Notes: generated from the sequence alone by a model not told the origin. Counted from the first letter of the stretch, positions 20,420 through 29,496 are shown. The stretch: 64,000 nt of DNA from Candidatus Zixiibacteriota bacterium (GCA_016933955.1 JAFGTT010000032.1:124001-188000), one strand, 5' to 3'. A program made the numbers and translations.

Positions 20420-21133
20420 ATGCAGTTAACTGTCCTAATGCCGCTTTATAACGAGGAATCCACGGCCGGGGAAATTATCACCGGCGTGCTTAATCTCGAT
20501 ATAGACCTGCAGTTGATTATTATCAATAATGCCTCGACCGACCGGAGCCCGGAGATCATTTCCAAATTCGCTGACCGAAGAAACGTTGAAATCATTACCA
20601 TGAATCGAAATATCGGCAAGGGCGATGCCATTATTGCCGGGCTGAAAAAAGCCGCCGGGAAATATACCGTAATTCAGGATGGCGATCTGGAATACGATCC
20701 CAAAGACATTGTCACTATGCTTGACCTGGCTGAACGAAAACAGGTTCTGGCTGTTTTTGGCTCCAGAATCCTTAATCCCGAATCAGGGATATCCTACAAC
20801 CGTTACCTCTGGGGCGGAAAACTACTGACTCATATTGCCAATATACTCTATGGTGCGGGGATTACCGATGAATCAACCTGTTATAAAATGGTCCGGACCG
20901 ATATTCTCAGACAACTCCATCTGGAAAGCAGGCGGTTCGAATTTTGTCCCGAACTGGTGGCCAAACTGAGCCGCAATAAAATAAAAATCCACGAGATACC
21001 GATTTCATATCACCCGCGGAAATTCGAAGAAGGGAAAAAGATTCGGGCCCGCGACGGTCTCGAGGCTATCTGGACCTTAATTAAATATCGCTTCAAGCCG
21101 CTTGCGGATTTTGCCGTGAAAAATAAAAACTGA
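20420..21133 (+). CDS. Glycosyltransferase family 2, dolichyl/polyprenyl-phosphate sugar synthase-like
   Basis: A 237-residue GT-A enzyme that moves a sugar from a nucleotide donor, often to a polyprenyl phosphate carrier. The nucleotide-binding start LTVLMPLYNEESTAGEI, the segment INNASTDRSPEII, and the DXD-like VIQDGDLEYDP (about residues 92-102) are clear, as is the acceptor-side SRRFEFCPELVAKL. No membrane tail is present, so it resembles the soluble DPM1-type enzymes. The start has no ribosome site and sits right after a -10 box. Its 3' end overlaps the convergent YfhO-like gene by 57 bases. It may feed a GT-C transferase with lipid-linked sugar. Confidence 0.9.
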   Translation: MQLTVLMPLYNEESTAGEIITGVLNLDIDLQLIIINNASTDRSPEIISKFADRRNVEIITMNRNIGKGDAIIAGLKKAAGKYTVIQDGDLEYDPKDIVTMLDLAERKQVLAVFGSRILNPESGISYNRYLWGGKLLTHIANILYGAGITDESTCYKMVRTDILRQLHLESRRFEFCPELVAKLSRNKIKIHEIPISYHPRKFEEGKKIRARDGLEAIWTLIKYRFKPLADFAVKNKN

Positions 21134-22807
21134 CAGACCGGCCAGCACCAGCAGACTGACAACCAGACCAAAAATAAAACCGCGGGGACGATACAACAAG
21201 GTAATCTGCCGGTCGTTATGTGTAAAACCTGTCGCCACCAGGCCGTTATTTTCGAAAAGCGGTCTTCCGTCCGCCGTTCTCCAACCGTCATCATAGCCGA
21301 TCCCGAAAATAATTGTCCCGGCCAATGCCGGGGCCAATCGGTAATCGACACGATTTGGAGTATACTGCCGGGTCAATACTCCGGCCTGCCCGGAGGAGAC
21401 ATATTCCATAAGGACCTCATTAGTCGGGGTCACCAATCCTCGGCTCTCTTTATAGGCCGACAGCCAGGGGGCCACCAGAGAACCCCGGTTTTTCAAAAAC
21501 AGGTTGTAGATATCATCGCGGCGGCCGATGACCTGCCGGAAATCCTCGTCAAAAGCAACATGGGCGGGTTTCTTATACTTAATTGTCTTCATGGCCGGTA
21601 GATTGACCAGAAAACCGGTCAATAATATCAAACAAATAATTGAAAGCGAAAGGGCATTTTTAACCGATGTTGCACTTTTTAATCGGGCGGTTAATACATC
21701 CAGACCAATACCAGATAATATTGCTGTCGCCAGAACCACAAATTGAAAGGTCCGGGCCGGCGAACGGATCGAGGAGAATCCCGGTATATGCAAAATAAGA
21801 TTCCAGGGTGAGAAATCCGAAAAATGACCCAGACCGAAAAGAAAAAAGAACAGCCCAACCACCAGCCAGGCCCGGCTTTTACGGAAAGCCAGAATAAGTG
21901 CCGCCACCGCCAGAATAACCGCCAGCGGCGATATGTAGGCGCTGTATTCATGCCAGCCCCAGTACTGACCCGAACCCGCCTGACGAAAAACAGCCTGATC
22001 AAACGAGAAAAAAGCTTTCCATAGTATATTAATCGGAGTGAAATCACCGGGCATGCCCTCCCATTCATTTTGCGACAGGTAATGAAACATCGGGAAAAAC
22101 TTCACCGCGCCCAGAAGCACACCGAGAATCACCGCTACAATAAAACGTTTAATCAGCCTCAAACTTTTTTCCTCGATAGCATACAGAATCAAGAGCACCC
22201 CGGAGAAAAAGCAGGTGTATAAAAAAGGTACCGCGGCCCCGTTACCGAGAATTATCAGCGCGACAGCCGCAATCGCCCCGGCCAGGAAACGCGAATCATC
22301 ATCGGTTTTTAAAAGGAAATATAAAAACCACGGTAAGAAACAAAAATGCGTGAAGGGGACATGGCCGATTGCAAAATGCAGGGCAAAATAGGAACTGCCA
22401 AAATAAACAAAGGCCGCCAGATACGATGCCAGAGGCGATCGACCCAGCCGTTTCGCCAACAACCAGGTCCCCCAAAAACCGAGAAAATATGCCAGCATCA
22501 TCTGTATTTTAAGCCCACCGATTGCTCCGAAAATTAAGATTAAAGGAAAAAAAGGCGATAGAATCCCGACTTCGGGATGAGCGAACAATATATTACCGCC
22601 TCCGAGATATGGATTCCAGAACGGGAATTGGTGGTAATGCAGAACGGTTCTTTGCGGGACGGCCGCCATGGTCGCAAACAACTCCCAGTCGCCGACACCG
22701 ATATAATCCCAGTTAATTAAAAATGGCAGGACAAATACCAGCGACACCATAAAAAATATAAGCGGCGGAATAAAATTCCGGGGGGATCTTTCCGTTTTGC
22801 TCGGCAT
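21077..22807 (-). CDS. YfhO-like multi-pass membrane protein, putative GT-C glycosyltransferase
   Basis: A 576-residue inner-membrane protein with about 12-13 hydrophobic segments. The first loop WDYIGVGDWELFAT and the next, FPFWNPYLGGGNILFAHPE, match the YfhO family, where an aspartate in the first outer loop is thought to act like the catalytic residue of GT-C glycosyltransferases. A soluble stretch at about 420-530 precedes a last membrane helix. In Gram-positives YfhO decorates surface polymers. Here the role is inferred only from family and from overlap, tail to tail, with a polyprenyl-phosphate sugar synthase-like gene. No ribosome site is evident in front of the ATG. Confidence 0.75.
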   Translation of the reverse strand: MPSKTERSPRNFIPPLIFFMVSLVFVLPFLINWDYIGVGDWELFATMAAVPQRTVLHYHQFPFWNPYLGGGNILFAHPEVGILSPFFPLILIFGAIGGLKIQMMLAYFLGFWGTWLLAKRLGRSPLASYLAAFVYFGSSYFALHFAIGHVPFTHFCFLPWFLYFLLKTDDDSRFLAGAIAAVALIILGNGAAVPFLYTCFFSGVLLILYAIEEKSLRLIKRFIVAVILGVLLGAVKFFPMFHYLSQNEWEGMPGDFTPINILWKAFFSFDQAVFRQAGSGQYWGWHEYSAYISPLAVILAVAALILAFRKSRAWLVVGLFFFLFGLGHFSDFSPWNLILHIPGFSSIRSPARTFQFVVLATAILSGIGLDVLTARLKSATSVKNALSLSIICLILLTGFLVNLPAMKTIKYKKPAHVAFDEDFRQVIGRRDDIYNLFLKNRGSLVAPWLSAYKESRGLVTPTNEVLMEYVSSGQAGVLTRQYTPNRVDYRLAPALAGTIIFGIGYDDGWRTADGRPLFENNGLVATGFTHNDRQITLLYRPRGFIFGLVVSLLVLAGLSVFIFHGKIRKRLEAIFN

Positions 22808-22952
22808 GAGAAGAATATAAGCGATTGGGCGATTATGGGAAACTATTTTAAAAGGGCGGGTCGAACAGGATCAATCACCTCCCACCAGGCGCTCGGGATA
22901 GAAAATCCATTCCCCTCCCGACTTGCGATCCGCCGACCCGCTGTTGAATACA

Positions 22953-23399
22953 TCAATCGCCGATTTCGGTGACATTAATCCCGATCGTCTTTTGGTTGGC
23001 CGCATTTTCCTGACCCATGAATAACGAACCATTGTCGAACCTGAAATAATAAGTACCCTCCAGAATGAGCACTTCATTTATATGAAAGGAATTGATCGGA
23101 CCAATCGGATCGAATGTAATGGAATCACCTTTTTCGTTTAAAACATAATCGGAGGCAAAATCATATCGGGTGGTATCACTCCCGGTGACAACCACATAGC
23201 CGATGATCCGGGTATCGGTAAAATAGAAACTAATCGGCATATGGCTGAAAAGCGATTCCGAATTCGGTTTATAGCCGATTTCCACTACTCCGGCATAATC
23301 GGCCACATACGATGGGGGCGTAAAAAGAACGGTGTCATGACACCCGATCAAAATAATGCAGATTATCGTAAACATCATAATATCTGATAAGACTCTCAT
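22953..23399 (-). CDS. Small lipoprotein of unknown function
   Basis: A 148-residue protein with a lipoprotein signal: hydrophobic core FTIICIILIGC ending in a lipobox cysteine near residue 20, then a beta-rich mature part of about 128 residues. No family is recognised. The ATG at 23399 is preceded by GGAGGAGGG, a strong ribosome site; a longer reading from 23444 is not needed. It lies alone between the YfhO-like gene and the prolyl oligopeptidase gene, all on the same strand, with about 140 bases on either side. Confidence 0.75.
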   Translation of the reverse strand: MRVLSDIMMFTIICIILIGCHDTVLFTPPSYVADYAGVVEIGYKPNSESLFSHMPISFYFTDTRIIGYVVVTGSDTTRYDFASDYVLNEKGDSITFDPIGPINSFHINEVLILEGTYYFRFDNGSLFMGQENAANQKTIGINVTEIGD

Positions 23400-23536
23400 C
23401 CCTCCTCCTTTGAATACGGCAAAACACCGATTTCGCATCTTCAACTATCATGACGTTTCAGAAATAAAATCATTTAATAGAAAACGACGGTCCGATCATG
23501 GCCCGTCGTCGGATCAGCAACATTATATCGAAATAA

Positions 23537-25687
23537 CTACATTCCTAACTGCCAGTATATAAAACACCACTCGTCGATCAGTTCTTCCAGTATAATTCGC
23601 TGAGGCGCTCCCTGTCCATGACCGGTTTGTCTTTGCACGCGGAGAAGGATAGGATTATCAGATGAAGTGGCGGCCTGGAGAGCGGCTGTCATTTTTCGGG
23701 CGTGAAGCGGATCGACCCGGGTATCATGATCGGCGCTTTCGAACAGTACCGCCGGATAGGCGGTTCCCTTTTTGATATGATGATATGGCGAATAATCATA
23801 GAGATACTTGTACTGCTCGGGATTATCCGCCGAACCATATTCCGGTATCCACAGCCGGGCGATCAGGAAATTCTGATACCGAAGCATATCCAGAAGCGGC
23901 CGACTGCAAACGACCGCCTTCATCAGGTCCGGGCGCTGGACCAGTGCCGCCCCGACCAGCAGGCCGCCATTACTTCCACCCTCTATCACCAGCTTCCGGG
24001 GGCTGGTATATTCATTCCTGATAAGCCATTCACAGGCGGCAATCATGTCATCGAAAGAATTCTGTTTATTCTCCAGCATCCCGGCCCGGTGCCACTCTTC
24101 GCCGTATTCTCCCCCGCCGCGGAGCTGGACATGAGCATAAATCCCGCCTCTCTGCAGAAAGAGTGTCATGGTTCGCGAGAAATAGGGTGTTTCGTTTGAC
24201 ATAAAACCGCCATAGCCATAGACCAGGGTCGGATTCTCACCGTTCGGCACGATATCCTTCCGATGGGTCAAAAACATGGAAACCAGGGTGCTGTCTTTTG
24301 ACTTAAACCAAACCTGCTCGACTTCGAATTGAGAGAGATCGAGATCAGTCTCAATTCGGTCGAAGACGCTTAATGTCCGGATCTTGAAATCATAGCGATA
24401 AATGGTCGGAGGAATAAAATAAGAGTGGTATCCGAACAGAAGTTCATGGCCGTCTTCTTCGGCCGCCAGGACATGATCGCCATAACCCATAATGGAACCG
24501 ATAGCGGGAAGCTGAATTTCATTCACCGGTTTGCCATCCCGCGAATAAATAACAGCCCGGCTTGAGGCATTATGCAGACCCACCACGACCAGGTGGTCGC
24601 CGCATAAGGCCAGGTTTTCGATACTTGTTTCGGTTTCCGGAATTATCTCTTTCCAGTCTTTCTGCCGGGGTTTATCATATTCGGCCCTCATAACTCTGAA
24701 CCTGGGAGCTTTGTAATTGGTCAGGATATAGATATTATCTCGGGTCAAATACGGCGAATACATGGCCTCGGCATTATCGACCAGCAGGGTGAAACCGGCT
24801 GTCCCGGCCAGGTCTTTCAGGTATATCTCGGATTTTGCCCAGCCGGCATAGACCGCCACCAGCAAATAACGATTATCCGGAGATAATTTGACATCGGTCC
24901 ACTCATCGGTGACTTTATCCTTCCCGAATATCAGCGGATCATTCTCTATGCTCTCTCCGATTTTATGGAAATATACCCACCGGAAGTAGACTTCCTCACC
25001 CTCTGGCACGGTTCCCGGTTTCGGATAACGAGTATAGTAAAAACCACTGTTGTCATTCAGCCATGCGATAGAAGCCGCCCCGGTATAGGGGATGGTATCT
25101 CTGAGAATTTCGGCATGATCGACATCGAGAATAAACAGGGTGCTGTTTTCGGTGCCGCTGGATGACTTGCCGAATGCGATAAACTTGCCGTCGCGGGAAG
25201 GATACCACCAATCCAGCGCCACCGTTCCATCGGTACTGAAAGTGTCGGGATCAAGAACAATTTTCGCCTTGCCATCAGGCGAGGACTTCATCAGGATGCG
25301 TTCATGTTGTTCCTCGCCGACCCGTTTGGAATAAAAGTAGCGTCCTCCGTGCAGGGCCGGATCGCCCACCGCCCCTATTCGCATCAGTTCCTCGATAGAT
25401 GTTTTCAGGGCCTGGCGGCCGGGATATTCACTTAGCATACTTCGGCAATAGGCATCCTGCTGATCGGCCCATTTTATCACAGCCGTATCATCGCCGTTTT
25501 CCAGCCAGCGGTAATTATCGACAATCTCGACTCCATGGAGCGTATCGACCACCGGAATCATGGGCGTTTCCGGCAGACTGGCCGGTTCCTGAACCTTGAC
25601 ACATGACCATATCAGCAGGACTGACACTATCAGGGATACCGGCAATCCCGCCTGTAATCCGAATGCTTTGTTAATTCTCATAATCAT
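23537..25687 (-). CDS. Prolyl oligopeptidase (S9A), exported as a lipoprotein
   Basis: A serine peptidase that cuts short peptides after proline. Residues from about 45 to 430 form the beta-propeller lid starting with the family signature VDTLHGVEIVDNYRWLE. The alpha/beta-hydrolase domain carries the nucleophile in EGGSNGGLLVGAAL (serine near 572), aspartate in ESADHDTRVDPLHA (near 653) and histidine in QTGHGQGAP (near 690). The complete triad means it should be active. The ATG at 25687 has AAGGA five bases upstream and gives a lipoprotein signal with cysteine in SVLLIWSC, so the enzyme is probably anchored in the periplasm. The longer reading from 25798 would bury that signal. Confidence 0.93.
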   Translation of the reverse strand: MIMRINKAFGLQAGLPVSLIVSVLLIWSCVKVQEPASLPETPMIPVVDTLHGVEIVDNYRWLENGDDTAVIKWADQQDAYCRSMLSEYPGRQALKTSIEELMRIGAVGDPALHGGRYFYSKRVGEEQHERILMKSSPDGKAKIVLDPDTFSTDGTVALDWWYPSRDGKFIAFGKSSSGTENSTLFILDVDHAEILRDTIPYTGAASIAWLNDNSGFYYTRYPKPGTVPEGEEVYFRWVYFHKIGESIENDPLIFGKDKVTDEWTDVKLSPDNRYLLVAVYAGWAKSEIYLKDLAGTAGFTLLVDNAEAMYSPYLTRDNIYILTNYKAPRFRVMRAEYDKPRQKDWKEIIPETETSIENLALCGDHLVVVGLHNASSRAVIYSRDGKPVNEIQLPAIGSIMGYGDHVLAAEEDGHELLFGYHSYFIPPTIYRYDFKIRTLSVFDRIETDLDLSQFEVEQVWFKSKDSTLVSMFLTHRKDIVPNGENPTLVYGYGGFMSNETPYFSRTMTLFLQRGGIYAHVQLRGGGEYGEEWHRAGMLENKQNSFDDMIAACEWLIRNEYTSPRKLVIEGGSNGGLLVGAALVQRPDLMKAVVCSRPLLDMLRYQNFLIARLWIPEYGSADNPEQYKYLYDYSPYHHIKKGTAYPAVLFESADHDTRVDPLHARKMTAALQAATSSDNPILLRVQRQTGHGQGAPQRIILEELIDEWCFIYWQLGM

Positions 25688-25819
25688 TCCGATCCTTATG
25701 ACTATTCTGTTTTCCCGAAACCAAACCGGAGTTATTTTATTACCTGACCGGCAGGTTGATTTATTTGACAAGGTAGCATATTGAAAGCGGTCCGGCAAGT
25801 GAGGACAAAAACGCCGGTA

Positions 25820-25851
25820 ATAATAAAAATGCCGGGCCCGGGACCCGGCAT
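25820..25851 (-). terminator. Terminator of the SWIB gene
   Basis: ATGCCGGG and CCCGGCAT (25829-25836 with 25844-25851) form an 8-bp stem, followed on the minus strand by TTTTTATTATT. It lies 26 bases past the SWIB gene stop. Confidence 0.8.
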
Positions 25852-25876
25852 ATCGGTCTAACTATTACCAAGAAGA

Positions 25877-26353
25877 TTACTTCATATGCTTGCTGACCAG
25901 CTTGGTCATTTCAAACATATTGACTTTTTTCTTGCCGTCGAAGATCGATTTCAGATTGTCATCGGCCATGATCTCCCGTTTATTCTCCGGATTCTGAAGA
26001 TTGTTCTTCTTGATATAAGCCCAGAGTTTCTTGGTGATCTCGGTTCTCGGTAGCGGTTTGTTACCGACAATCGCCGACAGAGCCATATCGGGCTGCAACG
26101 GTTTCATGAAAGCGGGGTTTGGTTTTCGGGCCGTTTTCTTTTTGGCCGGTTTTTTCGCCGCGACTTTTTTCTTTGGTGCAGCCTTCTTGGTGGCCGTCTT
26201 CTTTGCGGTTTTTTTCACAGCTTTTTTCGCCGTGGTCTTTTTGGTTGTCTTCTTTGCGGCCGGTTTCTTGGTGACTTTCTTCTTGGCAGTCGTGCTCTTC
26301 TTGGCCGGTTTCTTAGCTGCGGGTTTCTTCTTTGCCGTCTTCTTTACTGGCAT
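25877..26353 (-). CDS. SWIB/MDM2-domain protein with histone H1-like lysine tail
   Basis: A 158-residue, very basic protein. Residues 1 to about 78 are low-complexity Lys/Ala/Thr/Pro repeats (KKPAAKK, KKTTAKK, KKTAKK) like the tail of eukaryotic H1 and chlamydial or Bordetella H1-like proteins. Residues about 80-158 form a SWIB domain (FMKPLQPDMALSAIVG, PRTEITKKLWAYIKKNNLQ, MFEMTKLVSKHM). SWIB is a eukaryotic chromatin-remodelling fold also found fused to topoisomerase in Chlamydia. A DNA-binding, nucleoid-organising role is likely but inferred. The ATG has a perfect AAGGAGG site. A 17-base palindrome lies 29 bases upstream. It is monocistronic with its own terminator. Confidence 0.92.
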   Translation of the reverse strand: MPVKKTAKKKPAAKKPAKKSTTAKKKVTKKPAAKKTTKKTTAKKAVKKTAKKTATKKAAPKKKVAAKKPAKKKTARKPNPAFMKPLQPDMALSAIVGNKPLPRTEITKKLWAYIKKNNLQNPENKREIMADDNLKSIFDGKKKVNMFEMTKLVSKHMK

Positions 26354-26381
26354 CGTTACCTCCTTAACGTTAGGAAGAATT

Positions 26382-26398
26382 AATGTTTATTAAACATT
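26382..26398. repeat. 17-base perfect palindrome in the SWIB gene leader
   Basis: AATGTTTA-T-TAAACATT is a perfect 8+1+8 inverted repeat starting 29 bases upstream of the SWIB start codon. It could be an operator or a weak leader hairpin; its AT-richness makes chance possible. Confidence 0.5.
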
Positions 26399-26670
26399 TA
26401 GTTTTAGTTTCAAATGCAAGACAAACGCCGTTTCTGCCTGAGGTTCGTTCACTCCCGCTTATCTCGTACGACGCCGTAGGAGTAAATTAACATTTTTGTT
26501 GAAAACATATGCAACATAAAACTTAAATATTTCACTATTTTTTAATTTTTTTTTCGGGTTTTCTCACTGAGAATATTGAGAACAATGCTTCCTTCGATCG
26601 GAATTGTCAATCGAAATTGTCTGCTCCGGTTGAATTCTTCGCCTCCGATTATTCCATGCACCCGGCAACA
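26399..26670. other. Long AT-rich intergenic region before the SWIB gene
   Basis: Together with the leader to 26354 this is about 317 bases without a supported gene. It is AT-rich with A/T runs near 26530-26550. It should hold the SWIB promoter, but no pair of boxes stands out. A short plus-strand reading at 26576-26773 has no family resemblance and runs into the next gene. Confidence 0.5.
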
Positions 26671-27372
26671 CTATAGCCGCTCCAGCATCATCATTTTGGC
26701 TTTCATAGCCAGTTCCACCAGGGAAATAGCATCCTCAATGCCGATAAAGGTGGTGTTAATTACCAGATCGTAAGCCCGGGGATCATTGATGTCGACTCCG
26801 AAATTGTTTTTAACGAACTCCGCCCGGGATCGATCCAGCTTTTTGACCTCGATTTCCGCCAGTTCCCGGGGCAGGTTCTGATAGTTTACCAGGTTATCGA
26901 TCCGCTTGGGAACCGAGGCAACTACCCGGACATGCAAACCCTGATCCTGAGTGAGTATGAAATTGGCACCCCGTCCGACCACAACCACCCCACCCAATTC
27001 CGAGATGGACATGATTACCTTGTAAAGTTGCCGGAAATAATCCGAGGCATCGATATAAATCCCCTTGAAGACTCCCTCGAACCAGAGTTCGATATGGGAA
27101 CGTACTTTGTCATCCAGCGACTCAATGATTTTCCGGCGATATCCGGAGGAACTGGAGATTTCATCGATTATCTCCCTGTGGAGTAATTGGTAACCCAGCT
27201 TTTCGGCAAGTTTTTCCGCCAGGTAAGAACCCTGACTGCCGCGCTGACGGCTGATAGTGACGATCGGTTTGGTCTCATGTTTTTTGCCGTTCTCTTCGGC
27301 CTCGCGCCTTATCCGTTTCTCCATTTCCCATTTGCGCAACTGCCGGTCGATTAATGCTTCTATGGAACTCAT
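26671..27372 (-). CDS. Cytidylate kinase-like family protein
   Basis: A 233-residue protein of the cytidylate-kinase-like family (Cytidylate_kin2 type). After a charged N-terminal helix come VTISRQRGSQGSYLAEKLAE (a P-loop-like segment, about residues 37-56) and LGYQLLHREIIDEIS, VVVGRGANFIL, and the lid-like KLDRSRAEFVKNNFGVDIND with YDLVINTTFIGIEDA. The glycine-rich loop departs from the classic GxxGxGKS, so true nucleotide kinase activity is uncertain. The start has a good AAAGGAGGG site. It is divergent from gatE with 179 bases between. Confidence 0.85.
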   Translation of the reverse strand: MSSIEALIDRQLRKWEMEKRIRREAEENGKKHETKPIVTISRQRGSQGSYLAEKLAEKLGYQLLHREIIDEISSSSGYRRKIIESLDDKVRSHIELWFEGVFKGIYIDASDYFRQLYKVIMSISELGGVVVVGRGANFILTQDQGLHVRVVASVPKRIDNLVNYQNLPRELAEIEVKKLDRSRAEFVKNNFGVDINDPRAYDLVINTTFIGIEDAISLVELAMKAKMMMLERL

Positions 27373-27514
27373 AATACCCTCCTTTCAAAGGAGACCTGTT
27401 TTTTATTGCCGTCAAAAATAAATGAAAGAAAAAGGCAATTTCACCCCGGCGAAATACCGGTCAGGTTTTCGATCCGCCATTGATTTTATTACCTGACTCC
27501 GATCAAAAAGTACT

Positions 27515-27541
27515 TTGATTTTGCCTGATTAAATATATATT
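27515..27541 (+). promoter_or_regulatory. Possible gatE promoter
   Basis: TTGATT (27515-27520) and TATATT (27536-27541) are 15 bases apart, shorter than ideal. The ATG follows 10 bases after the -10 box and has no ribosome binding site, so the mRNA leader would be at most a few bases. Confidence 0.35.
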
Positions 27542-27551
27542 TCGCATCGTT

Positions 27552-29465
27552 ATGAACAAGCAGGAAATTAATTTAAATGATTATGCCCGGCTGGAATCCC
27601 TGGGCTTCAAATGCGGGCTGGAAATCCATCAGCAGCTTAATACCCGGACCAAGCTGTTCTGTCATTGCCCGGTCGGGCTGACCAACGAACGACATGACGC
27701 CGAAATTCTCCGGCATATGCGGCCGACTCTTTCGGAATTGGGCGAATATGACGGCACCGCTCTGATGGAATTCAAGACCAAAAAAGAGGTTATTTACCGG
27801 CTCTACCGTGACCGGACCTGCACTTATGAAATGGATGATACACCGCCTTTCCTGGTCAACCAGGAGGCGGTCGATTATGCCATCCGGATCGCTCTCCTGT
27901 TTAACTGCAAAATCGTCGATGAACTTCATGTCATCAGGAAACAGTATCTCGACGGTTCGATTCCGACTGGTTTTCAGAGAACCATGATTATCGGTATCGA
28001 TGGCTGGATTCCCTTTAAAGGCCGGAAAGTTAAAATCACCCAGGTCAATCTTGAGGAAGAAGCCTGCCGTGAAGTTTCCGATATCGGACACCGAATTGTC
28101 TTTGCCACCGATCGGCTGTCGATTCCTCTGGTGGAAATAATTACCGAAGCGGCTATGAAAACACCCGTGGAGGCAATGGAAGTCTGCCGTCTGCTGGGTA
28201 ATTCCATGAAAATCACCGGTCTGGTCCGTAGGGGAATTGGAACGGTCCGTCAGGATGTCAATGTTTCCATTACCGGCGGTGATCGGGTCGAAATCAAGGG
28301 AGTCCATAAGGTCGGTAATATTCGCAAACTGACCGCATCGGAAGCTTACCGGCAAAGGGGATTGCTCGAGATCAAAAAAATCTTTACTGAAAGATTTCCC
28401 TCCGATATTGATATTCCCTTCAGGGAATCCAATTTAACCGCGGTTTTCAGTGGAACCGGCAATGAACTCGGCCGTCGACTCGAAAGCGACCTTCCCCAGA
28501 AGGTGGTCGGCCTCCTGCTTCCCCGGCTGGTTGATATTATATCCTATGAATTACAACCCGGGCGCGATTTCGGTTTCGAGCTTTCGGGGCGGGTCCGGGT
28601 AATTGCCTGTATCGACTCTAAGCCCAATTTATTTTTCTACTCCCAGCGGGAAAAGTATAATATCTCTGATAATTTATGGGATAAAGCCGTCGAGTCGCTT
28701 CAGCCCGGACGGGGTGATGATCTGGTGCTTATTTGCGGTACCTCAGGAGATGTCGCCACTGCCGTAAATGAAATAAAAATCCGCATTGTTGAATTGAAAC
28801 AAGGCGTGATTAACGAAACCCGGCAGGATATCAAGGACGGGACAACCGATTTCGAACGAATTCTCCCCGGTCCCGACCGCATGTACCCCGATACCGACCA
28901 TCCCCCGGTAAAAATCGTCCCGGAGAGAGTTGAAAATAACCGAGCCCAATTATCGGAACCATTATGGGAAAAACAGAAACGGTGGCGGGAAACGGGCCTG
29001 CATGAGGCGCAGGTAGCGGCCTTATCGCTTTCGCCCCGGGCTGACCTGTTTGACCGCCTGGCGGAAAATCACTCCATCAATCCCAAAAAGGCGGCCCATA
29101 TCTGTACCGACCTCATGGTCGGCCTTCGACGTCAGGGTCATCACCCCGAAAAAGGGGGGAACGATCAGCTATTTAATATTATCCGGGAATCCCTGGAAAA
29201 GGATTGGCCATATCAGCGGCTTAAAACTGCTCTTATAAAAGCGGGCGCCGGCACTGAAATCGACAGGACGGATCGGGAATTATGCGATTCTGATTTCGAG
29301 CTTTGCTGGAGCGAGGCCAGGAAAGATTTCAACGGTAATAAGGAACCCGATGCGACGGGGAAATTTAGGGACTATGTAGCCGGGAAGCTCTTAAACGGGA
29401 ACAGCCGAACCGGTGATATAATGTCAAGGATCAATACCCGCCTGGCCTCCGAGAAATTCGCCTGA
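27552..29465 (+). CDS. gatE: Glu-tRNA(Gln) amidotransferase subunit E, archaeal type
   Basis: GatE binds misacylated Glu-tRNA(Gln) and activates its glutamate for amidation; ammonia comes from its partner GatD. The 637 residues match archaeal GatE. The family signature GLEIHQQLNTRTKLFCHCP lies at about residues 21-39, and CTYEMDDTPPFLVNQEA, ITGLVRRGIGTVRQDVNVSI and the C-terminal helical YqeY-like tail (from about 480) are present. The AspRS-like insert lies roughly at 275-410. GatE is known mainly from archaea, where bacteria use GatCAB, so its presence here is unusual. No gatD is adjacent. The start has no ribosome site. It ends 20 bases from a convergent gene. Confidence 0.92.
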   Translation: MNKQEINLNDYARLESLGFKCGLEIHQQLNTRTKLFCHCPVGLTNERHDAEILRHMRPTLSELGEYDGTALMEFKTKKEVIYRLYRDRTCTYEMDDTPPFLVNQEAVDYAIRIALLFNCKIVDELHVIRKQYLDGSIPTGFQRTMIIGIDGWIPFKGRKVKITQVNLEEEACREVSDIGHRIVFATDRLSIPLVEIITEAAMKTPVEAMEVCRLLGNSMKITGLVRRGIGTVRQDVNVSITGGDRVEIKGVHKVGNIRKLTASEAYRQRGLLEIKKIFTERFPSDIDIPFRESNLTAVFSGTGNELGRRLESDLPQKVVGLLLPRLVDIISYELQPGRDFGFELSGRVRVIACIDSKPNLFFYSQREKYNISDNLWDKAVESLQPGRGDDLVLICGTSGDVATAVNEIKIRIVELKQGVINETRQDIKDGTTDFERILPGPDRMYPDTDHPPVKIVPERVENNRAQLSEPLWEKQKRWRETGLHEAQVAALSLSPRADLFDRLAENHSINPKKAAHICTDLMVGLRRQGHHPEKGGNDQLFNIIRESLEKDWPYQRLKTALIKAGAGTEIDRTDRELCDSDFELCWSEARKDFNGNKEPDATGKFRDYVAGKLLNGNSRTGDIMSRINTRLASEKFA

Positions 29466-29496
29466 GAAGAAATCAATTCAATTAATCAGGTTTTTT
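29461..29496 (+). terminator. Weak possible terminator at the gatE end
   Basis: CCTGA (overlapping the gatE stop) and TCAGG (29486-29490) could pair across a 20-base loop, followed by TTTTTT. The stem is only 5 bp, and the T run lies in the end of the convergent glycosyltransferase gene. Confidence 0.3.

Noticed and set aside
22871-23077. Short minus-strand reading after the small lipoprotein, possible frameshifted tail
   Set aside because: It overlaps the lipoprotein in another frame and resembles no family. The lipoprotein ends naturally, and no shift site is evident.
26031-26393. Plus-strand reading rich in Phe, Ala and Val resembling a membrane protein
   Set aside because: It is the reverse of the lysine-rich tail of the SWIB protein; AAG/AAA codons read backwards give Phe and Leu.
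27573-28355. Minus-strand open reading frame of 260 codons
   Set aside because: It is antisense to gatE, whose signature motifs are intact.
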